Source: Chryseobacterium shigense (GTDB lineage: Bacteria > Bacteroidota > Bacteroidia > Flavobacteriales > Weeksellaceae). From it: a stretch of DNA of 64,000 nucleotides. Position 1 is the stretch's first letter; each line of letters opens with the position of its first letter. The notes under the pieces are model-generated. The model saw only the letters and a list, made by a program, of their open reading frames with translations. It ran no database searches and was not told the DNA's origin. Shown here one piece after another: positions 18,698 through 25,456 of this stretch. The stretch is taken from the NCBI RefSeq assembly GCF_014207845.1, contig NZ_JACHLC010000001.1, positions 620,001 to 684,000 on the forward strand, written 5' to 3'. Both the position numbers and the translations under genes were made by a program.

Positions 18698-20851
18698 ATG
18701 AAGAAAATTACAGTTGGAGCGATGTTGCTCTCAATGATGTTCACGGGTGTTAATGCACAGTCTTTGAAATCACCGGATGGTAAATTTGAAATGAATTTCC
18801 AGCTGAAACAGGGAGTACCATATTACAATCTGAAATACAATGGTGCTGTAGTGGTAGAAGATTCTAAGTTAGGATTAAGATTATTTAAAGACACAGCCAT
18901 CAAATTTGCGTCTGAAATTGCTAAAGCAGAAGATGCCAAATTTGATCTGAACAACGGTTTCACGAAATCAGATGAAAAACGTGATTCCAAAAACGAAACA
19001 TGGCAGCCGGTTCTGGGTGAAAAGAAAAGTTATATCAACAATTACAACGAACTTGCGGTTACCCTTGACCAGACTTCTACAAACAGAAGTATTGTTGTAA
19101 AATTCAGACTTTTCAATGACGGGCTTGGATTCAGATATGAATTCCCACAGCAGAAAAACCTGAATTATTTCGTAATCAGGGAAGAAGACTCCGAAATTGA
19201 TTTTCCTACAGACATGAAAGCATGGTGGATCGTTGCAGATTATGATTCCCAGGAATATCAGTATCAGGAAACAAAAATCTCCGAAATTCCTTCCAGATGG
19301 GATAAAGCATTCGATGCCAATGCCTCACAATCGTTAGTGAAAAATGCAGTACAGTCTCCATTAATGCTTAAAAAAGAAGGCAAAGATCCTTTGTATGTAA
19401 ACGTTGCTGAAGCAGCAGTCTTGGATTACCCTGCCTCCCACCTTGAGGTAGATGCTCAGAATTTTAAATTCAAAACCCATCTTACTGCAGACAGACAGGG
19501 AGCAAAAGGATACATTCAGACCCCATCGGTAACACCGTGGAGAACAATTATCGTTTCCCCGAAAGCAGAAGAGGTGATGGCTTCCAAAATGATTTTCAAT
19601 CTTAACGAGCCTACGAAATATACCGATACCTCTTATATTCACCCTACAAAATACATGGGTGTATGGTGGGAAATGATTATTGGAAAATCCCAGTGGGCGT
19701 ATTCTACAGCTGAAAACGTACATTTGGATAAAACAGATTTCTCAAAACTTACCCCGAATGGAAAGCACGCAGCCAACAATACAAAAGTTAAAGAATATAT
19801 CGATTTTGCTGCTGAAAACGGATTTAAAGGATTATTGATCGAAGGTTGGAACATTGGCTGGGAAGACTGGTTCGGTCATTCCAAAGAATTTGTTTTCGAT
19901 TTTATTACGCCATACCCGGATTTTGATATCAAAATGCTCAATGATTATGCCCATTCAAAAGGAATCAAGCTTATTATGCACCATGAGACTTCAGGTTCTG
20001 CAACCAACTATGAAAGATGGTCGGATAAAGCTTTTCAATTGATGAACAAGTATGGTTATGATGCCGTTAAAACAGGTTATGTGGGCGATATTATTCCAAG
20101 AGGAGAACATCATTATTCACAGTGGACGATCAACCATTTCTACAGAATTGCTGAAAAAGCAAACGACTACAAAATTATGGTCAATTCCCACGAATCAGTT
20201 CGTCCTACAGGAGAAAGCCGTACCTATCCGAACTATATTTCCGCAGAAGCAGCCAGAGGAACTGAGTATGAAGCATTCGGAGGAAATAAACCGGACCACC
20301 AGACTGTTCTTCCGTTCACAAGATGGATGGGTGGATCTATGGATTACACGCCGGGAATTTTCCAGACTAAATTAGATTATTATTTCCCTGGAGATAAACG
20401 TTTCGTGAAAACCACATTGGCGAAACAGCTTGCTTTGTATGTAACAATGTATATGCCTCTTCAGATGGCAGCAGACCTTCCTGAAAACTACAAAAAGCAT
20501 ATGGATGCATTCCAGTTTATCAAGGATGTTGCAGCAGATTGGGACGATACCAGGATTTTATCTGCAGAGCCGGGAGATTATGTAATTACAGCCAGAAAAG
20601 CAAAAGGTACCGATAACTGGTTTGTAGGAGGCATTACCGATGAGAATAAACGTGAATATACGGTAGATTTCTCTTTCCTTGACAAAGGTAAAAAGTATGA
20701 GGTAACAGTTTACGAAGACGGAAAAGATGCAGATTATATTGATAATCCTCAAAGTTATAATATCTACAAAAAAACCATCACAAGTGATTCAAAAATGAAT
20801 TTTAAGATGGCTAGAAGTGGAGGTTTCGCAATATCTGTTAAAAAAAAGTAA
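18698..20851 (+). CDS. susB: Glycoside hydrolase family 97 alpha-glucosidase (SusB-like)
   Basis: A 717-residue periplasmic enzyme with a signal peptide ending VNAQS near residue 20. The N-terminal beta-sandwich (about residues 25-290, opening LKSPDGKFEMNFQL) and the (beta/alpha)8 barrel are in GH97 order. Barrel motifs with the acidic residues expected of GH97 include GLLIEGWNIGWEDWFG, LIMHHETSGSATNYERW and IMVNSHESVRPTG; the last Glu regions match the calcium- and acid/base-bearing blocks of SusB. Family members release glucose from maltooligosaccharides, with inversion in SusB. It sits after susCDE and before the RiPP-like cassette. Confidence 0.93.
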   Translation: MKKITVGAMLLSMMFTGVNAQSLKSPDGKFEMNFQLKQGVPYYNLKYNGAVVVEDSKLGLRLFKDTAIKFASEIAKAEDAKFDLNNGFTKSDEKRDSKNETWQPVLGEKKSYINNYNELAVTLDQTSTNRSIVVKFRLFNDGLGFRYEFPQQKNLNYFVIREEDSEIDFPTDMKAWWIVADYDSQEYQYQETKISEIPSRWDKAFDANASQSLVKNAVQSPLMLKKEGKDPLYVNVAEAAVLDYPASHLEVDAQNFKFKTHLTADRQGAKGYIQTPSVTPWRTIIVSPKAEEVMASKMIFNLNEPTKYTDTSYIHPTKYMGVWWEMIIGKSQWAYSTAENVHLDKTDFSKLTPNGKHAANNTKVKEYIDFAAENGFKGLLIEGWNIGWEDWFGHSKEFVFDFITPYPDFDIKMLNDYAHSKGIKLIMHHETSGSATNYERWSDKAFQLMNKYGYDAVKTGYVGDIIPRGEHHYSQWTINHFYRIAEKANDYKIMVNSHESVRPTGESRTYPNYISAEAARGTEYEAFGGNKPDHQTVLPFTRWMGGSMDYTPGIFQTKLDYYFPGDKRFVKTTLAKQLALYVTMYMPLQMAADLPENYKKHMDAFQFIKDVAADWDDTRILSAEPGDYVITARKAKGTDNWFVGGITDENKREYTVDFSFLDKGKKYEVTVYEDGKDADYIDNPQSYNIYKKTITSDSKMNFKMARSGGFAISVKKK

Positions 20852-20867
20852 ATATTTTGTAAAAGCT

Positions 20868-20898
20868 TTTTGTTGTTTGGAAAAAAGATCTATATTTG
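20868..20898 (+). promoter_or_regulatory. Promoter of the RiPP-like cassette
   Basis: TTTTG (20868-20872), 18 nt, then TATATTTG (20891-20898) fits the Bacteroidetes consensus with a spacer one base short. It lies just after the GH97 stop codon and 38 bp before the precursor gene, so the cassette can be transcribed independently of the starch genes. Confidence 0.65.
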
Positions 20899-20936
20899 GT
20901 GAATTAGTATAATTTATTAACACAAACTATTTTATC

Positions 20937-21170
20937 ATGAAAAAGAAATTAAAAATTACAAACAGCCTGGAACAGAAAAGCATTCTTAAAAAAGCTATGC
21001 AATCTTCTGAAAATGAAAATGTAGATTTATACAAATCTATTTTTGGAGGAGGCCGTGGTTTTGAGACCGTAGAAAACTGTAATGTAACAGCTGCAACGGG
21101 AGCTTCTGCTGCTTATAACAGAATTGACCAATTCTTATTAGCTACTAAGCCGAGCACTAGCATTAATTAG
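20937..21170 (+). CDS. Putative RiPP precursor peptide
   Basis: A 77-residue peptide with the layout of a ribosomally made, modified peptide. The leader part is charged and helical (KKKLKITNS, LEQKSILKKAMQSS, then NENVDLYKS). A glycine run IFGGGRG at residues 35-41 follows. The C-terminal part (residues 42-77) is neutral and rich in Ala, Thr, Ser and Asn, with aromatic residues F42, Y60 and F66. Aromatic-X-X tripeptides such as FET (42-44) and YNR (60-62) resemble sites where radical SAM enzymes form three-residue cyclophanes. Asn48, Asn50, Asn61 and Asp64 are possible hydroxylation sites. A radical SAM gene follows 73 bp later. No homologue is recalled; the core boundaries are inferred. Confidence 0.75.
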   Translation: MKKKLKITNSLEQKSILKKAMQSSENENVDLYKSIFGGGRGFETVENCNVTAATGASAAYNRIDQFLLATKPSTSIN

Positions 21171-21190
21171 TAATTCTTAAATTAAAAATT

Positions 21191-21233
21191 ATAGTTCTTC
21201 GTTGTAATGAATAACGGGGAACTATATTTTTAT
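21191..21233 (+). terminator. Terminator-like hairpin between precursor and radical SAM gene (attenuator candidate)
   Basis: ATAGTTCTTCGTT (21191-21203) and AACGGGGAACTAT (21213-21225) pair over 13 bp with two G-U pairs around a 9-nt loop, followed by ATTTTTAT. Such a partial terminator would yield many precursor transcripts and few enzyme transcripts, as is common in RiPP operons. Confidence 0.8.
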
Positions 21234-21243
21234 CAGATATAAT

Positions 21244-22488
21244 ATGATTACTTCTTTTGTGTTAAAGGTTGCAAGTAGATGCAATCTCAACTGCTCGTAT
21301 TGCTACATGTACAATTTAGGTGATAAAACTTATCTGAAACAGCCTAAATTTATGTCAATTGACACCATAAAAACTTTTGCAGATAAACTTAGTGAATATT
21401 GTACAGAAAATAATCTGAACAATATACAGATTGTTTTTCATGGAGGAGAGCCACTTTTAATTTCCAAAGATTTTTATCGGGAATCCATTGAAATCTTCAC
21501 GAAAACACTTCCTGATAACAGATTCGATTTTGTAATCCAAACCAACGGGGTTGGGCTGGACGAGAACTGGTATCAGCTGTTTAATGAGTTGAATATCCGC
21601 GTAGGTATAAGTATGGACGGACCAAAGGAATACCATGATAAATACCGTGTTTTTCATAATGGAAAAGGCTCTTATGATGAAGTTAGACAAGCTGTTATAC
21701 TGGGAATGGATTATGGACTTAATGGAATATTGTCTGTCATTAATATTAAAATTCCACCCCGTGAACTTTACGATGAAATTAAAAGCCTTAAAATAAGCGG
21801 CCTTAATATTCTTCTTCCGGATGGCCATTTTGACCAGCTTCCTGATGGAATGGAAAAAGAATTTGTGAATACCAAAAATTATACTCCTTATGCAGACTGG
21901 CTTATAGAACTATTTAAGATCTGGAAGAATGACAAAGACCGGGTAGAGATAAGGTTTTTTAAAACACTTATTGATTTAATTGTAGGAGAGGATGAAGGAG
22001 ATCAAATCTTGGGTAAAAATATTAACGGCGTTGCTGTACTGGAAACCAATGGAAATTTAGAAGTTGCAGATTTTATACGGGCCTGCTATGAAGGAATAAC
22101 AAGAAACAACATTAATATTCACACCCATGCCATTGGTGATGTTTTTAGCGACAGACTGTTTGATGTTTATATAAATGCCCATGCAATGGTATCTCAGAAG
22201 TGCCTTAACTGTTCCATTTATGATCTGTGCGGGGGAGGTTTTTTAGGCAATCGTTATTCCAACGACAGAGGTTTTGATAATCCTACTATATATTGCCATG
22301 ATATGATTAAGCTTATCACGTTTATTCAGAATGATATTATTGATGGAATTCCTCAGGAAACAAGGGAAGAAATGGAGCTGTCAAAAGTTTCTTATGATGA
22401 TATTGTACACGAACTGGAAGAAGAAAATGAGGATATTATGATTGAATCTGAGATTAAGGAGAAATTAATGTATTACCGTTTAGTATGA
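21244..22488 (+). CDS. Radical SAM/SPASM peptide-modifying enzyme (FxsB/XyeB-like)
   Basis: A 414-residue enzyme. The radical SAM cluster motif is Cys13-x3-Cys17-x2-Cys20 in FVLKVASRCNLNCSYCYMYN, a form typical of FxsB, XyeB and GrrM maturases. GGEP (residues 67-70) binds SAM. The C-terminal SPASM-type cluster region has Cys320, Cys323, Cys329 (LCGGGFLGNRYS) and Cys351 in GFDNPTIYC, again matching FxsB/XyeB enzymes, which form carbon-carbon crosslinks (cyclophanes) on aromatic residues. An extra acidic tail (residues about 375-405) ends at MYYRLV. Its stop codon overlaps the next start (ATGA), so the two are translationally coupled. The likely substrate is the upstream 77-aa peptide. Confidence 0.88.
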   Translation: MITSFVLKVASRCNLNCSYCYMYNLGDKTYLKQPKFMSIDTIKTFADKLSEYCTENNLNNIQIVFHGGEPLLISKDFYRESIEIFTKTLPDNRFDFVIQTNGVGLDENWYQLFNELNIRVGISMDGPKEYHDKYRVFHNGKGSYDEVRQAVILGMDYGLNGILSVINIKIPPRELYDEIKSLKISGLNILLPDGHFDQLPDGMEKEFVNTKNYTPYADWLIELFKIWKNDKDRVEIRFFKTLIDLIVGEDEGDQILGKNINGVAVLETNGNLEVADFIRACYEGITRNNINIHTHAIGDVFSDRLFDVYINAHAMVSQKCLNCSIYDLCGGGFLGNRYSNDRGFDNPTIYCHDMIKLITFIQNDIIDGIPQETREEMELSKVSYDDIVHELEEENEDIMIESEIKEKLMYYRLV

Positions 22489-23315
22489 ATCTGAAGAAAG
22501 GAATGTACCTGGTTGGAGATTCTTGTTCCAACCTGAGAGAGCAGCTTAAAATTAATAGTGGAGTAATCGCTGAGAAAGTTATAAATACAGGAATCGACTA
22601 TTTTGATAACGCCTACTTACCTAATCATGAATGGCGGGATATGGCAGACACTGAATACAAAATTCTATCCGGTCCCGGGCAGCATAAAATGTTTAATACT
22701 TTAGGATTAGGTGAAATTCCGGATGAATTAAAAACACTGTTTAAAAAAATAAAGCTGGAGGAATGCAAAACTCTTTTTGATGTTCAGCCGAAATTTCAGG
22801 AAAATGAAGAGCTTACACTGCAGCTTAATAACGGCTTAAATAAATTCCTTAATCAGAAATCTGACGCTCAGAAATATCATTTTCACCGCATTACAAGAAG
22901 CCTTCCAGGTATGCATACCACTACTTTTCATCTTCATAATAAGGAGCATATAAAGTATACAGGCCTGCATATAGACCAAAGCACAAAATTTACCCCTAAT
23001 ACAGCCTATAAATCAGACAATAGAATCTCTATCAACATCAGTGAAGAATCCCGGTATCTCTATTTTGTCAATTTAACATTGAAACAGATTTATAACGATG
23101 TTAAAAAGCATTACCAGGATCTTTCTGTTACTTCAGATAATATCGTAGAATTATTTTTTTCATTGTACCCTGATTATCCTATTATAAGAATAGAAGTAAA
23201 ACCCTATCAGTATTATATTGCTCCAACGGATAATTTTATTCATGACGGAAGTACGCTGGGAAATAAAAAGTTTGATATAACAATGGTGTTTGTAGGAGAA
23301 TTTAATAATTACTAA
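22485..23315 (+). CDS. Putative Fe(II)/2-oxoglutarate oxygenase-like protein, RiPP-associated copy A
   Basis: A 276-residue soluble protein that I do not recognise by name. Visible features suggest a double-stranded beta-helix oxygenase: an HxD pair at His162-Ile-Asp164 (TGLHIDQST), a distal His253 in APTDNFIHDGST, and beta-rich blocks between them (RISINISEESRYLYFVNL). That spacing fits the 2-His-1-carboxylate iron site of 2OG enzymes, with Arg180 as one possible co-substrate ligand. It is clearly homologous to the next gene, and its N-terminus shares the pattern LKxGxxxxGD...INSGV. It overlaps the radical SAM gene by 4 bp. Likely role: oxidation, perhaps hydroxylation, of the peptide. A non-catalytic binding role is the alternative. 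Confidence 0.55.
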   Translation: MNLKKGMYLVGDSCSNLREQLKINSGVIAEKVINTGIDYFDNAYLPNHEWRDMADTEYKILSGPGQHKMFNTLGLGEIPDELKTLFKKIKLEECKTLFDVQPKFQENEELTLQLNNGLNKFLNQKSDAQKYHFHRITRSLPGMHTTTFHLHNKEHIKYTGLHIDQSTKFTPNTAYKSDNRISINISEESRYLYFVNLTLKQIYNDVKKHYQDLSVTSDNIVELFFSLYPDYPIIRIEVKPYQYYIAPTDNFIHDGSTLGNKKFDITMVFVGEFNNY

Positions 23316-24193
23316 TGACTATGAAATTAAAACCAGGAATCAAAATATACGGAGACAATTTGGAAGATACCTTAGAAATCAATTCCGGGGTTGTTCATCA
23401 CTCAAAACACGAACCCGTAGAAATTATTTTCAACGACAATAAGTTCAGGGCGCAGTACGAACCTGATGCACATCTGGCCAAAAGAGACTGGCGGAAACTT
23501 TCTTCTCAGGAACTTCATACTGTAAAAGGAGATCATGTTAACAAGAAAGATTATAACTCTGTTTTTATAGGAGAAATTCCTGAAGAGCTTAAACATATAT
23601 TCAATAAGCTGAACCTTCATTCTGCCATTTCAGATAATGACGCATTTCAGAAATTTATAGAAAATAAAGAAGTTGTTCAGGAATTAAATACCCATCTTAA
23701 TGCAGTGTTGGAAAAAATTTCATTGGCACCTTACAGGTTTATGAGTATTGCAACCAACTATCCCAATAGTGAAGTTGTTTCTTTAAATAAGAGAAAATTG
23801 CCTGAAAATTATACTTTTAAGGATATTCATTTTATAGGTGTGCATAAAGACAGCTCCAAAGATATGACTTTGCATACCTGCTACCGGTACGGGAATAGAT
23901 TTACCATCAATTTAGGAGAGCAGCCCCGCTATTTCTTGTTCATTAACCTTACCATGAAGCAGGCGTATAAGATGCTTAAAGAGAAAGTAGAACTTAAAGA
24001 TGTGGAAATAACCAATGAAAATATCACAGATTACTTTCTGAAACATTATCCGGATTATCCCGTAATTAAGGTAAAGCAGGAACCTTATCAGTTTTATATT
24101 GCACCTACGGATAACTGTTTTCATGACGGTACTACCATAGGTAATACCGCAATAGATGTCGTAATCACCTATTTGGGGAAATTTTGTATGTAA
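23315..24193 (+). CDS. Putative Fe(II)/2-oxoglutarate oxygenase-like protein, RiPP-associated copy B
   Basis: A 292-residue paralogue of the preceding protein. The same metal-site pattern is kept: His177-Lys-Asp179 (IGVHKDSSKD) and His270 in APTDNCFHDGTT, with Arg195 in NRFTINLGEQPRYFLF matching Arg180 of copy A. Shared blocks include GEIPEELK, the NLTxKQ helix start, HYPDYPVI and the C-terminal PYQFYIAPTDN. The middle region (about residues 100-170) differs, as expected if the two act on different residues of the peptide. It starts 1 bp into the stop codon of copy A; a second in-frame ATG two codons later is also possible. Both copies keeping the putative metal ligands argues that both are active. 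Confidence 0.55.
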   Translation: MTMKLKPGIKIYGDNLEDTLEINSGVVHHSKHEPVEIIFNDNKFRAQYEPDAHLAKRDWRKLSSQELHTVKGDHVNKKDYNSVFIGEIPEELKHIFNKLNLHSAISDNDAFQKFIENKEVVQELNTHLNAVLEKISLAPYRFMSIATNYPNSEVVSLNKRKLPENYTFKDIHFIGVHKDSSKDMTLHTCYRYGNRFTINLGEQPRYFLFINLTMKQAYKMLKEKVELKDVEITNENITDYFLKHYPDYPVIKVKQEPYQFYIAPTDNCFHDGTTIGNTAIDVVITYLGKFCM

Positions 24194-24212
24194 TTTTAAA
24201 TAGTATTGAGGT

Positions 24213-25358
24213 ATGAAGTCTTTTTTATCTTTATGTTTGTTATCATTTTTAGCGTCTTTTTCGTCTGCTCAAAATAAATTACCTGTCCTGAAGGCAAATC
24301 AGCCCAAAGCCGTGATTTACGAGAAAGATAACGGTTTAAAAACAGATTGGAATATAGATGCTAAAGTTAAACCCGATGTATATACAGTATCCAAAATAAG
24401 TACCCGGAAAAAAGTGGTTACTGTAAAAACAGATATAGACTCCATTGCTGTAAAACTCAGAAAAGGAGAAAAAAAAGACTTTATCATTCTTCTGAAAAAT
24501 AAAGATTCTGCACTTACAAGAATTCAATCTTTACCTCCGAAAGACTTTAGCAAAATGTCTTTTAAAGATACCCTGAAACTTCAGATTAATGAGCAGAATA
24601 CCATATTTGTAAAGACCATACTAAATAAAACAGACACCCTTTTACTTAATTTTGATACAGGTACAAGTGAGCTTGTACTTACCCAGGAAACATTAAAAAA
24701 TAAAATTAAAAGTACCTTAAAATCAGGCAGTAATATTCTGCAGATCGGTAAAAAAGAATATCAAAACCTTAATATTTACCCTGCGCAGCTTTCCGGTCAT
24801 GGTACAGATGGCAGGTTTGGCTGGGATTTATTTGATGGAATGATTGTAGAATTGAATCATGATAAAGGAATAATGGTTGTACATTCCCAGCTTCCGTCTC
24901 ATGTGAAGTCTAAATATTCTTCACTTCAGATGAAATATTTTAATAATGTTTTTTTGGTAGAAGTAGATATTAAACAAGGACAGTCTAAAAACAAAAGCTG
25001 GTATCTTTTTGATACAGGATATCAAAGAACAGCTATGTTAGACGGTCCTTTACTGAATGAGCAGGGTTTTCCTGCTGATCAGATGACAACCATAAAAAAA
25101 GTGATCATGAAAAATGCTCAGGGAAAAGAAATTCCTGTGATTACTTCCAATCTTCAATCCTTATCATTAGGAAATGTAAATTTAAAGGATATTCCTGTAC
25201 AGCTTTTATCACAAAGCAGATTGGTAGGAGGTTCCAGGATGAATATTTTAGGCAATGAAATAATAAAAAGGTTCAATATATTCTTAGACTTTCAAAAAAA
25301 CAGGGTGTATATACAACCTAATAATTGGGTTAATCATACTTATATTGAAAGTAAATAA
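24213..25358 (+). CDS. Exported retropepsin/pepsin-like aspartyl protease with two DTG motifs
   Basis: A 381-residue protein with a signal peptide (MKSFLSLCLLSFLASFSSAQ). Two aspartyl-protease active-site motifs occur in one chain: LNFDTGTSEL (Asp148) and YLFDTGYQRTA (Asp267). After the second comes the usual hydrophobic-Gly block MNILGNEIIKRFNIFLDF, where I-L-G-N precedes the C-terminal strand. Bacterial family members usually carry one or two such motifs and cut peptides in the periplasm or at the surface. It is 19 bp after copy B and in the same direction, so it is the best candidate for removing the leader of the modified peptide after export. N-terminal residues 21-120 form an extra Lys-rich domain of unknown role. 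Confidence 0.78.
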   Translation: MKSFLSLCLLSFLASFSSAQNKLPVLKANQPKAVIYEKDNGLKTDWNIDAKVKPDVYTVSKISTRKKVVTVKTDIDSIAVKLRKGEKKDFIILLKNKDSALTRIQSLPPKDFSKMSFKDTLKLQINEQNTIFVKTILNKTDTLLLNFDTGTSELVLTQETLKNKIKSTLKSGSNILQIGKKEYQNLNIYPAQLSGHGTDGRFGWDLFDGMIVELNHDKGIMVVHSQLPSHVKSKYSSLQMKYFNNVFLVEVDIKQGQSKNKSWYLFDTGYQRTAMLDGPLLNEQGFPADQMTTIKKVIMKNAQGKEIPVITSNLQSLSLGNVNLKDIPVQLLSQSRLVGGSRMNILGNEIIKRFNIFLDFQKNRVYIQPNNWVNHTYIESK

Positions 25359-25456
25359 CTAATTTTTTCCACCCAATACTTACGATTACTTTTTTAATTC
25401 GATTTTATTTAATAATGTTGTGTTTGATTATTGTTCAACACACTATAACTATAAAA

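Noticed and set aside
20937..21170. Class II bacteriocin with GG-type ABC export
   Set aside because: No PCAT-type ABC transporter is encoded here, and the next gene is a radical SAM enzyme with FxsB/XyeB features, which fits a modified peptide better.
21457..21828. Antisense frame opposite the radical SAM gene
   Set aside because: It is a shadow of a strongly supported enzyme frame and has no start context or family features.
25415..25456. Longer N-terminus for the GH13 enzyme
   Set aside because: It would put 14 hydrophobic residues and a second signal-like stretch before a good signal peptide that starts at 25457 or 25463.
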